Shown piece by piece: positions 48,801 to 56,212 of a DNA stretch of 64,000 bases (position 1 is the first letter of the stretch; the number at the start of each line of letters is the position of its first letter). The DNA comes from Cyclobacterium marinum DSM 745 (lineage in GTDB: Bacteria > Bacteroidota > Bacteroidia > Cytophagales > Cyclobacteriaceae). The DNA lies in assembly GCF_000222485.1 (NCBI RefSeq), contig NC_015914.1, positions 4,880,001 to 4,944,000 on the forward strand, read 5' to 3'. The translations under genes were made by a program, and so were the position numbers. The notes beneath the pieces were generated by a model. The model had not been told where the DNA came from. It ran no database searches and was given only the letters and a program-made list of their open reading frames with translations.

Positions 48801-51003
48801 CAATGCCGGTGTAAGCTTTTCTGCTTCCAATTCATTTAGCAACAACTCAGCAGGAAATCCGCCTTTGTTTTTAACAGAGCGGTGGGGTAAAAACTTTACC
48901 TATGCAGTCCCTGTTCAAAATGGAGTATATACTGTCAAAACCTACCATAACGAATTGTGGTTTGGTAAAGATGGCCCGGCGGGCAAAGCAAATCAGCGTG
49001 TGTATAATATATATATAGAGGGAGAGTTGATTAGAGAAAACTTTGACTTGTACCTTGAAAATGAGTATCAACCCCTTGAGTTGACCCACGAAAATATAGT
49101 GGTTGATGATGATACACTAAATATCCAAATGGTGGCGGTGATCAACAATGCCAATTTATCCGGGTTTTCAATAATGGCCCAGCAAGGCGTGATTACATAT
49201 CCTGAAGCCATTGCAGAAGCAAATACCATGGCCGGGGCCGCACCTTTGGAAGTTACCTTCAATGCAGGTACTTCTACTGGAACGGGTGAACTTACGTATG
49301 AATGGAACTTTGGAAATGATTCCATTTCCACTGAGCTTCAGCCGGTATATACCTTTACAGAAAATGGAAGTTATGAGGTAAGCCTTAAGGTAACAGATGA
49401 AAATGGCAACATTGCTACGGATGAACTTGAAATAATTGTGGGAGAGGATATCACCGTTCCGGCATACTCATTAAGTGTAAATGCAGGTACCAATCTGCCT
49501 ACCAGCTATATGGGGACGGATTTTGAAGGCGAGTCCGGATCAGGGGTTACCTTTACCAATGCTGCCACTTGGAATAATATGGGTGCAGGTGATCCTGAAT
49601 TGTTCTTGACGGAGAGGTCGGGTAAAAACTTTACCATTTCTACACCTTTGGAAAATGGCATCTACACCATTAAAACTTACCACAACGAGTTGTGGTTTGG
49701 AAAATCAGGACCGGCTTCAGAAGTAGGACAGAGGGTATATACGATCAGTATAGAAGGAGAAGTGGTCAAAAACAACTTCGACTTGTATGTAGAATCCGGT
49801 AATAACCCAACTGAACTTGTTTTTGAAAATATAGAAGTAAGGGATGGGGAATTGAATATTAGGCTTCAAGCCAGTAAAAACAATGCCACCATCAATGGTT
49901 TTGTGATTGAGGAAGTAACCTCAGTTAATTTACCTCCCGTAGCTATCATTGGCTCCTCAGCAGTAGAAGGATCAGCACCATTTGAAATTGCATTCAATGG
50001 GTCTTCTTCAACCGGTACCGGTGAACTGATATACAATTGGAATTTTGGTGATGGAGGATCTAGTGAATTGGCAAACCCTGATCACTTATTTGAGGAAGCA
50101 GGTACTTATAATGTAGTTTTGACTGTGATGGACAGTATGGCTGTGATGGATAAAGATACTTTAGAAATAAATATTTGGGAAGAAGCCCCTGTATGGTCCA
50201 TGATTTTGAATGCAGGTTCAGCTGTTAATACATCTTATCAAGGTAAGTTATTCTTAGGCGACAATGCCTTCCCTGAACTGTACAACAGTACTAAAACTTA
50301 TAGCAATTCATCCTCTAGTAACGTAGAAATATTTCAAACTGATAGGTATGGAAAAAATTTAGCTTATGCTATACCTGTTGACAACGGTACTTATAGAGTT
50401 AGAACCTTCCATAATGAACTTTGGTTTGGTCAAGGAGGGCCCACCGGTCAGCCTGGACAGCGTGTATTTGACATCATGATCGAAGACAGTTTGGTTAGAG
50501 ATAATTTTGACCTTTACTTGGAAAGTAACTACGAAGAAACTGAATTGATTTTCGAAGATATCCAAGTCACAGATGGGGAATTAAATTTGACTTTCATTGC
50601 TTCTGCAAATAATGCCAGCGTTTCAGGAATTATCCTAGAACGTGTTGAGCCTAAAGATGGTGAAGGAAGCAGTCTAAGAATCATGAATGCAGGTACTTCC
50701 GACAGTGATGCCAATGAAGAGGATTCCGTAGAGGATTTACTTAAATTCAGGTTATCTAAAGCGATAATTTATCCTAACCCGGCAATCAATGAAGCTTTTA
50801 TCAGGTTACCTGAAAGTTCTTCAGCTGTTTGGATTAATATTTATGATTTGAATGGACGACAAGTAATGAATTTCAATGTAAGTAATGAGGTTACCAATGA
50901 ATACACAATTCCGGTGAGTAGGCTTAAACAAGGTGTATATATGGTGAGATTGCTAGGAGATGAAGGTGTGATTGAACAATTGAGGTTAATTATCAATCGC
51001 TAA
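42889..51003 (+). CDS. 2704-residue secreted multidomain protein with T9SS sorting domain
   Basis: Signal peptide about 1-29 (ending VFSQ). Domains in rough order: a glucose/sorbosone-dehydrogenase-like beta-propeller (about 30-590); thrombospondin-3-type Asp-rich calcium repeats (612-664); a lectin-like domain (about 670-930); a cadherin-like linker; a malectin-like domain (about 1012-1185); a putative-Ig domain (about 1190-1283); Kelch repeats (about 1290-1590); a choice-of-anchor beta domain (about 1600-1700). Then malectin-PKD modules repeat: malectin 1708-1857, PKD 1862-1942, malectin 1948-2097, PKD 2104-2184, malectin 2193-2341, PKD 2349-2429, malectin 2438-2584. A type-A T9SS C-terminal domain follows (YPNPA...YDLNGRQV...LKQGVYMVRL, about 2626-2704). 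It is probably a surface or secreted glycan-binding protein, perhaps with sugar-oxidising activity. Upstream TTTG and TAATATTG at about 42790-42820 are a weak promoter candidate. Confidence 0.9.
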   Translation: MEKRVNIPVKMFFIIILIGLGSSGAVFSQSISFNQTALNFNEFEEIQLGTSLEFGPDERLYVAQLKGEIKIYTISKEGPNQYDVVGEEVLLGVKEIPNYDDHGFLAFDNRYGRQITGITVTGTKDYPVIYATSSDPKWGGPSGDTMLDTNSGMITRLSWTGTEWEVIDLVRGLARSEENHAINGIEYTTIGGKPYLLISNGGFTNAGAPSKNFTYITEYALAGAVLKIDLDALDALPTMYDSHSGRPYKYDVPTLDDPTRANVNGIYDPNDPAYDGIDINDPFGGNDGLNMGMVTLDGPVQIFSPGYRNTYDLVVTENKRVYLTDNGANINWGGMPENEGDSTLVSNAYNPLEPGASPLNPTSSGEFVDNQDHLLMITNDLENYTSGTYYGGHPTPIRANPGQAYQPGSAFPFSPGGAGLYTKFVGDDKDFTNITPTVTPTDKFRTQILEPIAPGQPGFEEYASNTLPANWPPVPPTLANGVEADFISPTLPNSNGPQPDILTVVPNNSNGIDEYTASNFDGALKGSLIVGKNGGILHLIHLNEDGTLKEAEFNKWNLNGGNALGITTNGDSTSYPGTIWAATFDNRIMILTPADDIFCIAEDDPEFDPLADYDHDGYTNQDEIDNGTDFCSGGSAPDDYDKDLISNLNDDDDDGDGILDHLDAFQIGYSSDLPLENQLFTNQSDASGDEFGYLGLGLTGLMNNGDPNPNWLDWLDKGNDSPGPPDIYGGTAGAIQVSMTGGSANGIANNQEKGFQLGVNVGSETGNYVLTSGLIGLSSPGQLYDYDGDGEVGIQIGDGTQSNFIKLVFNEDGVLAAQEVNDVEDTNPLFLPIPENERPSANTLIELSFDVDPVNGTVKPFYKYSNQEMVPLGTIQATGAILNAIQDINQPLAFGIYGTSNDTTKSFIGVWNFMRVIGEKPYNIRELQDINRLLGDDDVVIDLTEYFGDNDGENNLTFTVSGNTNPVVGASVIDKILTVDIPIDEVTSLITVRATDQNGYHIEQTFEVMVEQDFTILLRINGGGELINTTDGSPSWVENSAQGPANTSLFEATSGKSGNNVFPLENRHESIPSYITDEEYVQIFNTERYTTNDSLEYAIPLPNGQYAVNLYLGNGYIGTSALGKRYYGISIEGEVVETSLDLIDRFGHQVGGMQQYQVNITDGELNIRFDKQKENPLFNGIEILGKPIQTPITFTKVEDQINFVGHETDGSMFVQASGGNGNLSYSATGLPPGIYLEPTNGTIYGTIEEGALANSPYRITVTIDDEDEIHSDAVSFNFNWTISPELTSQSWHEKNENRSYHPRHEGSFVQAGHEFYLMGGRESSTTIDIYDIENDSWRSLNDINPYSFNHFQAVYYQGLIWVIGAFDTNDFPNETPATNIWMFDPVNELWIEGPEIPENRRRGSAGLVEYRGKFYVVGGNTDGHDGGYVNYFDSYDPETGEWTVLDDAPRARDHFFAATIGNKLYAVSGRQSGGPEGTFAPVLPEVDVYDFNTQTWTTLPDSLDLPTPRAAAVVNNYLGKLIVAGGEVATNPLALSTTEMFDPLTQTWQTLDTLNFGRHGTQGIVSGKGLYVVAGSPRKGGGNIGNMEYFGFDDPNTNPLVESELILPESILVKKGKPEAITLALANGQTGLYIKSVTITGESAEDFEVTEGELLNEVLLKADATYNFTLDFIGESLTGSANLVITLGNDDELIVPIVADGNFEEVSLFYNTGSTANVELEGNTYQGDVNLLSIHNGGAVYRNENVAGSELYKSERYAHNIAYQIEVPNGVYTVTTFHTETWFGMPNGGPNEPGRRVYDIILEDDLVKPSFDLYVENGNQPIALVFEDIQVTDGVLDLNLVAKVNNASIAGISIVNQGEIGAIPIAHIESSTVGGVVPLEVSFENEIVRPQDFTFAWDFGDGNTSTAQNPTHIFEEPGEYNVKLTVSSAFGDVAIDSIAVNGIAPSEYELHINAGSEITVDYNSETFLGENNAGVSFSASNSFSNNSAGNPPLFLTERWGKNFTYAVPVQNGVYTVKTYHNELWFGKDGPAGKANQRVYNIYIEGELIRENFDLYLENEYQPLELTHENIVVDDDTLNIQMVAVINNANLSGFSIMAQQGVITYPEAIAEANTMAGAAPLEVTFNAGTSTGTGELTYEWNFGNDSISTELQPVYTFTENGSYEVSLKVTDENGNIATDELEIIVGEDITVPAYSLSVNAGTNLPTSYMGTDFEGESGSGVTFTNAATWNNMGAGDPELFLTERSGKNFTISTPLENGIYTIKTYHNELWFGKSGPASEVGQRVYTISIEGEVVKNNFDLYVESGNNPTELVFENIEVRDGELNIRLQASKNNATINGFVIEEVTSVNLPPVAIIGSSAVEGSAPFEIAFNGSSSTGTGELIYNWNFGDGGSSELANPDHLFEEAGTYNVVLTVMDSMAVMDKDTLEINIWEEAPVWSMILNAGSAVNTSYQGKLFLGDNAFPELYNSTKTYSNSSSSNVEIFQTDRYGKNLAYAIPVDNGTYRVRTFHNELWFGQGGPTGQPGQRVFDIMIEDSLVRDNFDLYLESNYEETELIFEDIQVTDGELNLTFIASANNASVSGIILERVEPKDGEGSSLRIMNAGTSDSDANEEDSVEDLLKFRLSKAIIYPNPAINEAFIRLPESSSAVWINIYDLNGRQVMNFNVSNEVTNEYTIPVSRLKQGVYMVRLLGDEGVIEQLRLIINR
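48010..50640 (+). repeat. Tandem malectin-PKD module array inside the giant gene
   Basis: Malectin modules start near 48010, 48730, 49465 and 50200, a period of about 720-735 bases, with PKD domains between them. Each malectin copy carries a Y/FH-x-E-x-WFG motif and an FDLY-V/LE motif. The last copy lacks a PKD partner. The pattern indicates growth by internal duplication. Confidence 0.85.
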
Positions 51004-51045
51004 AATGAATTTATAATCCACTTTTTAAAATAATCAACTATCCCG

Positions 51046-51080
51046 AAAGGTCTGGTATCCCACCAGACCTTTCTTTTTTT
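51046..51080 (+). terminator. Rho-independent terminator of the giant gene
   Basis: An 11-bp perfect stem AAAGGTCTGGT (51046-51056), loop ATCCC, ACCAGACCTTT (51062-51072), then a strong T-run; 43 bases after the stop. Confidence 0.9.
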
Positions 51081-51114
51081 TAGGTGATGTACAGCACATT
51101 CATGTAGAGATTAA

Positions 51115-51206
51115 AGACCATTTTTTCTAATTCCATTTAAAAATCCTTTGCTTCACTGGATTCTTAGTCCGGAATCCTTAATTTAACAAGGCATTAAAAA
51201 AGAGAA
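51115..51206. repeat. Interspersed repeat, copy C (diverged)
   Basis: Begins AGACCATTTT and ends in the segment GGAATCCTTAATTTAACA. It aligns with copies at 52151 and 55092, most strongly over the last 35 bases. It ends just before the start codon at 51210. Confidence 0.6.
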
Positions 51207-51209
51207 AGA

Positions 51210-51973
51210 ATGAGTCATTTATCAGCTATAGGATTTGACATAGATAGTGATGAGGAATTTTACAAATTGGCAAAAAAAGCATATGCAAAGGCTAGCTCGA
51301 TTAAAACTGATAAAGGCACTTATTTTCAGTATTCAGATTCTTCCGGTGCAGAGCTTTGGATACAAAGCAATTTGAATCATGAATTGTTAGGTGTTAAACC
51401 TCATTATAAAGGAATTAGTAAAAGGAATGTGTGCTTAACAGCCTCCCTTGATAGGATGGAAAGCGAGTTAGATGGAGCATTTCATTCATGGGCCGACCCA
51501 ACTGAACCAGGCAATCCTGAAAGTGGGGCTTATCCATTTGTTTTTGATGTTCCAAACCATAAATCATTGGGAAGTATAAAGTTTCCACAAAGCATAGCAA
51601 TACAGCTCTCTGCATTTGCGCAGGACATAGATTATTATGAAAATGAAACAGCATTTGAGCAAGGCAAGAGGGTAGAGTAAAATGGTCAACTCAATCCTTT
51701 GTGCCGAGTGGATTATTCAATTCTAATGAAAACCCTGAGCTCAATACACCAGAAGCTTTGGGAATTATAGCCGGAACAATTAAACAATCAGAGAAGAAAT
51801 ACAATGATCTAACAGGTCAAGAATTTCAATGGATGCTTGTGGATACGCTGGGAGGGGAAATAGATGTAGTAGCAGATTGGGGATTCTTTTCGACCGAACC
51901 AAAGGTAGGTGGAATAGTACACGGAAAATTTTGGCTATCAGGACAGCTTTTGAATATTCCAGAATTGGTTTAG
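51210..51973 (+). pseudogene. Frameshifted gene of a conserved hypothetical family
   Basis: Two abutting frames belong to one gene. The first (51210-51680, 156 residues; MSHLSAIGFDIDS..., with GAELWIQ) ends at TAA 51678-51680. The next frame continues coding from about 51680 (KWSTQSFVPSGLFNS, then LTGQEF, TLGGEIDVVAD, KVGGIVHGKFWLSG) to the stop at 51973. One missing base near 51678 would restore a single product of about 254 residues. The joined layout resembles a conserved uncharacterised family seen in several phyla. A solitary gene, with repeat copy C directly upstream. A sequencing or assembly error is possible. Confidence 0.75.
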
Positions 51974-52329
51974 AAAGTTAAAGCGAGCTGTATAATAAAT
52001 AGTCAGTTGCTTAGGCATCCTCACTCCTAAAATAGGCCCCTAATCACAGTCTGAGCCTGTCAAAGAATTTGAATAAAGAGGAGTTAGTTTAAATTGAATG
52101 CCTTACACCTAATATATAAACACAACATAAATAGTATTGAATAGGCTCTAAGACGATTTTCAATAGTTTCCATTAAATTATTAGTCAATTTACTGGATAC
52201 TTTGTTTGGAATGCTTAATTTGACAGGAAAAATTAGCAGAAGGATAAAGGTTCTTAATGTATTTATACGTAATCCTAAGCTAAAATATTTTGGTAGATTT
52301 TATGGTGTAAAAAAACATCTTGATAAAAA
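51974..52329. other. Spacer containing repeat copy A, no gene seen
   Basis: 356 bases between the frameshifted gene and the antiporter gene. The main feature is the repeat copy at 52151-52243. I see no clear terminator and no open frame. Confidence 0.5.
52151..52243. repeat. Interspersed repeat, copy A
   Basis: About 93 bases beginning AGACGATTTTCAATAG and ending in the conserved core GCTTAATTTGACAGGAAAA with AGCAGAAG. It shares roughly three quarters of its bases with copy B at 55092 by eye. It lies about 90 bases before the antiporter start. Confidence 0.75.
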
Positions 52330-53283
52330 ATGATAGTAGCTTCATTGTTGATTGTTTTAGGGTTTACGTGCCTGATTTTTGGGGCGAATTGGCTTGTATC
52401 AGGAGCTTCTTCTTTAGCGAAAAAAAATAATGTTCCTGATCTGGTTATAGGTTTGACAATTGTAGCTTTTGGCACTTCTGCACCAGAATTAATCGTTAAT
52501 TGTGTAGCTTCATTTAATGGATTTTCCGATATCGTTTTTGGAAATATTATCGGAAGTAATAATTTCAATTTGTTCATTATCCTTGGTATTGCAGGTTTAA
52601 TATATCCGATTACGGTTCAATCTTCAACAGCATGGAAAGAAATTCCTATTTCGTTATTTGTTGTCCTATTATTATTTGTCCTTGTCAATGATTTTTTAAT
52701 CAACCAAAACCCTGAAATTTCAAGGATTGATGGAGTCATATTATTGGTAGGATTCCTTTGTTTTATTTATTATGTTTTCACCCAATTAAAACAAGAGCAA
52801 TCTGATGTGATTGCCTATGAAGAAAAATCAAATTATAAAATTTGGGCATTAATAATAATTGGAATAGCTGGACTTATAGTTGGAGGAAAATTGGTGGTTG
52901 ACAACAGTATTAATATTGCAATTGAATTGGGGGTTAGTCAAAAGATTATAGGTTTAACCATAGTTGCAGCCGGCACTTCCCTTCCTGAATTGGTTACATC
53001 AATAGTTGCAGCCACCAAAAAGAATAGTGATATCGCAATTGGTAATGTGATAGGTTCAAATATTTTTAACATCCTGCTGATACTTTCAATCAGTTCTTTT
53101 GTAAATCCGATAGCATACAATCCGAATTTTAATCAAGATTTGTTAATATTAATTGGTGGTACAGCTTTTCTTTTCATTGCAATGTTTACCGGCAAAAGAA
53201 AAAAGCTTGATCGATGGGAGGCTTTAATCTTACTAAGTTTCTATTTGATTTACACGACTTATCTGGTATCCAAAGAAATATAA
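52330..53283 (+). CDS. Calcium/sodium antiporter (CaCA family, YrbG-like)
   Basis: 317 residues, about ten membrane segments. The two inverted alpha-repeats of the cation exchanger fold are plain: GLTIVAFGTSAPELIV with GNIIGSNNFN near residue 40, and GLTIVAAGTSLPELVTS with GNVIGSNIFN near residue 210. The Glu of each GTS-x-PE motif is the ion ligand. It exchanges Ca2+ for Na+ or H+ at the inner membrane. A solitary gene between long spacers. Confidence 0.94.
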   Translation: MIVASLLIVLGFTCLIFGANWLVSGASSLAKKNNVPDLVIGLTIVAFGTSAPELIVNCVASFNGFSDIVFGNIIGSNNFNLFIILGIAGLIYPITVQSSTAWKEIPISLFVVLLLFVLVNDFLINQNPEISRIDGVILLVGFLCFIYYVFTQLKQEQSDVIAYEEKSNYKIWALIIIGIAGLIVGGKLVVDNSINIAIELGVSQKIIGLTIVAAGTSLPELVTSIVAATKKNSDIAIGNVIGSNIFNILLILSISSFVNPIAYNPNFNQDLLILIGGTAFLFIAMFTGKRKKLDRWEALILLSFYLIYTTYLVSKEI

Positions 53284-53757
53284 AAACTACCATTTGCAAA
53301 AAAATTACGATCAAAAACCGAACCCTAAGCCTGCTGAAGCATTGTTTTTATAATAAAAAACAGATGGATTGAAAGATCATGCGCCAAAGAGCCGGAATTC
53401 CTTATTTAAGTATTGGCTTAGTTTAATGAAATATTTTTATCCCTTTTTTCAATAAGTATTCAAATTCAGCGTATTAATACCATTTTTCGCTCATTGAATG
53501 AGGTTTTTTAAATCTCTTTTAGGTTCAATGTAAAATGTTTTCACAATTCTTAATTTAATAAGTAAGTTAAGAAAGATGTGTATAATCAAAAGCTATTACT
53601 CTTCTGGAAAACCATTGCTAATTCCCGGTATCATCTCCGGTGTTTTAGTTTAACAATGTAATATATAGGTATAAGATTGGATAATATAAAACTAAATATT
53701 ATTTTAACATTTTAGATAGATTCAAACCCTTAATCTCATAAACCAAAAAGAGCTGCT
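53284..53757. other. Long AT-rich spacer, no gene seen
   Basis: 474 bases. A segment at about 53545-53565 (AATTCTTAATTTAATAAG) faintly recalls the core of the interspersed repeat but is too short to call. Nothing else recognised; the promoter of the next gene must lie here. Confidence 0.4.
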
Positions 53758-54189
53758 ATGAAATATTTATTTACTATGAGTTTTACCTTTTTAACATTAT
53801 GCGCATTTGCACAGGATTCAAAGACTTCATTGATGAAGATTGTTTTGGCTGATTCAGTAATTAATAAATATATGGAAGGTATTGGGAAAAAAGATATTAA
53901 TGAATATAAATTATTTCATGGATCTGGGTATTATGTCTTTAATGATGGAAACGTTGAATTTCAAGAATATAATGGAAACAATAGTAATGCTAAACAAAAA
54001 GGAATTATCAAAAAGATAAAAATTAATAAGAATAAGGCTATAGTGAAATTTTATACAGCTTCATGTAACAATACACGCATCAGCTTGAGGAAAGTAGCAA
54101 AAAATTGGGAAATTAAGTCTAGGCTGATTTACAGAAGCTGGAAGCATCCAAACAAACAACCTAAACTTGTATACTATAGTTTGAATTAA
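53758..54189 (+). CDS. Small exported protein of unknown function
   Basis: 143 residues with a signal peptide (about 1-19, ending CAFAQ). The mature part is basic and Lys/Asn-rich, with a hydrophilic strand-loop pattern resembling SnoaL/NTF2-like lumazine-cup proteins (IMKIVLADSVINKY..., ending in a pair of strands), but I cannot assign a family. Solitary gene in the accessory region. Confidence 0.65.
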   Translation: MKYLFTMSFTFLTLCAFAQDSKTSLMKIVLADSVINKYMEGIGKKDINEYKLFHGSGYYVFNDGNVEFQEYNGNNSNAKQKGIIKKIKINKNKAIVKFYTASCNNTRISLRKVAKNWEIKSRLIYRSWKHPNKQPKLVYYSLN

Positions 54190-54328
54190 AAATTTAGCAT
54201 CGTGGCTTAATTTCTGGTTTGAAATGTTTATTTTAATAAATACAATTAGCAAAAGTAGAAGGGATATAATCCAAATAAGCAAAACTTCTATGCGAATTAT
54301 GTAAATACATATGTTTTAACAATTGAAA

Positions 54329-54874
54329 ATGAGAAAATTAAAACTTCAAATTCAACTTTCAATTGATGGATTCATTGCTGGTCCTAATGGAGAAATGGAC
54401 TGGATGATTTGGAATTGGGATGATAAGCTAAAGGATTTCGTAACCCAATTAACGGAATCAACTGACACTATAGTTTTGGGTCGCAAACTGGCAGAAGGAT
54501 TTATTCCATACTGGAGATCAAATAAGGAGTTGGAAGGTGCTGAAAAAATTAATAATTCTAAGAAAATAGTTTTTACCAAAACACTTGAAAGCTCGAATTG
54601 GGAAAATACCATTTTGGAAAAGGGAGATTTGACAGATAAGATACAAGAATTAAAATCTTTAACAGGAAATAACATGATAGCCTATGGTGGGGGAGCATTT
54701 GTTTCATCACTAATCAAAGAAAATTTGATTGATGAATATTACTTTTTTATTAACCCTTCTATTTTAGGTGACGGAATGCCAATATTTGAGAAAACTGACT
54801 ATAAAAAGGAGTTGAAATTGGAAGAAGCAAAAGCTTATGAGTGTGGAATAACCGTATTAAAGTATACGAATTGA
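54329..54874 (+). CDS. Dihydrofolate reductase/RibD C-terminal-family protein
   Basis: 181 residues from the ATG at 54329; a TTG 6 bases upstream is also in frame. The family is recognised from LQIQLSIDGFIAGPNGEMDWM, TIVLGRKLAEGF, KIVFTKTLESSNWENT and MIAYGGGAFVSSLI, then DEYYFFINPSILGDGMPIF. It is a stand-alone member of the RibD/DHFR-like reductases, probably NADPH-dependent and common as an orphan gene. The substrate is unknown. Confidence 0.88.
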   Translation: MRKLKLQIQLSIDGFIAGPNGEMDWMIWNWDDKLKDFVTQLTESTDTIVLGRKLAEGFIPYWRSNKELEGAEKINNSKKIVFTKTLESSNWENTILEKGDLTDKIQELKSLTGNNMIAYGGGAFVSSLIKENLIDEYYFFINPSILGDGMPIFEKTDYKKELKLEEAKAYECGITVLKYTN

Positions 54875-55333
54875 ACACAGCATTAATTTACACTCCCAGT
54901 TAAACCGTCATAATGCGATTAAGGTTTCGGTTCAGTTTAGCCCCGATCGATCAGGATTGGAATCAGCCTCTGGAAGCTTTCTGCGTTGGGGATTGGTTAG
55001 GATTTTTTGGGGGACTTATATAGCAGTTGAATAATTATATTGTGCCTTTAACATTAGCCTATTAAGGCTTTTCGTTCTTTTAGTCATTTCCAGACCATTT
55101 TCAACAGGTTCTATTAAATTCTTAGTCTACCTTATGGATACCTTGTCTGAAATACTTAATTTGACAGGAAAATAAGCAGAAAGGGTGGGTGCATGGTTGA
55201 TATAGACTCAATTCCTTCGGTAAACACACTTATAAAATTGTTGAAATTCAAGCTCTACTTAGCCGAAGAAACTATCAACCACAAGTAAAATGTTAATATT
55301 GGAAACAAAATTATGGTTTTGTAAATTTGCCTC
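54875..55333. other. Spacer containing repeat copy B, no gene seen
   Basis: 459 bases. A relatively GC-rich patch at about 54935-55010 contains GATCGATC and runs of G; repeat copy B follows at 55092-55184. No gene seen. The promoter of the three-gene operon should lie within the last 150 bases. Confidence 0.5.
55092..55184. repeat. Interspersed repeat, copy B
   Basis: About 93 bases, from AGACCATTTTCAACAGG to the core ACTTAATTTGACAGGAAAA and AGCAGAAAG. It is closest to copy A and lies about 150 bases before the start of the three-gene operon. Confidence 0.75.
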
Positions 55334-56203
55334 ATGAGTCCGACTAAAACTTTCAGTCCAAATCAATTGCGAGATTATTCCTCCTTGTTCTCCAGGAGCG
55401 CTGTAAAAGAATGGATGAATGGTAACTTATCATCCATTGATTTCAAGATTAAGAGGTATGATGAAAACTGGTATTCAAGTACCAAAAGAACTTACATTGA
55501 TTACCTTAAGTTTGTTTATTCTGTTTTAGAGAATCAATATCAAAATGAATATATCCTTAAGAACTCCTTTCTGAACGACTGGCTGATTAAGGAGTTGGGA
55601 GAAAGTAACTCTGAGCTCTATAGTGAATTTAGGATAGGTAGTGCAATTGCAGACTTGGTAATGTTTAATGGCACTTCCAGAGCTTTTGAAATAAAAACTG
55701 AGCTTGATTCTGATAAACGTCTGAATTCACAATTGGATCAATATCGAAAAGTATTCAATGAGATTTTTTTGATTGTCCCAGCTTCGAAGATTGAAGAGTA
55801 TGTAACTTACGATAATAGTATAGGGATCATTTGCTTTGATATTTTAAGTCCCAAAAGATTTCAAATAATTAGACCAGCAACCAGAAGCACCGATATTGAT
55901 GCCAAAGCACTTATGCATATTTTTCACACCAGTGAATACAAAGAAATTGTGACTCATCACTATGGTCAGTTACCAGAGGTCACCAGTTTTAACCAGTTTG
56001 AGATATGTAAAGATTTAATAGCGAAAATTCCTCAGAATGAACTCAATCACCTTTTCATAAATAAAATGAAGAGTCGTGCAGGTAATTATGGCCTATCAGT
56101 ACGTTATTACAAGGAGTTCAATCAGCTTAGTTTAGCGTTACGCTTGAATATGAAAAATAGAAAACAGTTATTTTCTATTTTAAAAGCTCCTCTTAATGTT
56201 TAA
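55334..56203 (+). CDS. sce7726-family protein, PD-(D/E)XK nuclease-like
   Basis: 289 residues, cytoplasmic. The nuclease-like core reads D107 in AIADLVMF and E119-x-K121 in AFEIKTEL, i.e. D-x11-E-x-K as in PD-(D/E)XK enzymes, followed by LNSQLDQYRKVF, where the Gln/Tyr segment fits the usual post-core helix. This is the sce7726 family, named but of unknown function and commonly paired with sce7725. It leads a three-gene operon, 9 bases before the next gene. It could act as a DNA- or RNA-targeting nuclease; an inactive binding variant is less likely because the key residues are present. Confidence 0.8.
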   Translation: MSPTKTFSPNQLRDYSSLFSRSAVKEWMNGNLSSIDFKIKRYDENWYSSTKRTYIDYLKFVYSVLENQYQNEYILKNSFLNDWLIKELGESNSELYSEFRIGSAIADLVMFNGTSRAFEIKTELDSDKRLNSQLDQYRKVFNEIFLIVPASKIEEYVTYDNSIGIICFDILSPKRFQIIRPATRSTDIDAKALMHIFHTSEYKEIVTHHYGQLPEVTSFNQFEICKDLIAKIPQNELNHLFINKMKSRAGNYGLSVRYYKEFNQLSLALRLNMKNRKQLFSILKAPLNV

Positions 56204-56212
56204 ATTGTAATC

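Noticed and set aside
51974..55333. Integron with attC sites between the solitary genes
   Set aside because: The repeats lack recognisable attC core motifs and no integrase gene is in the window.
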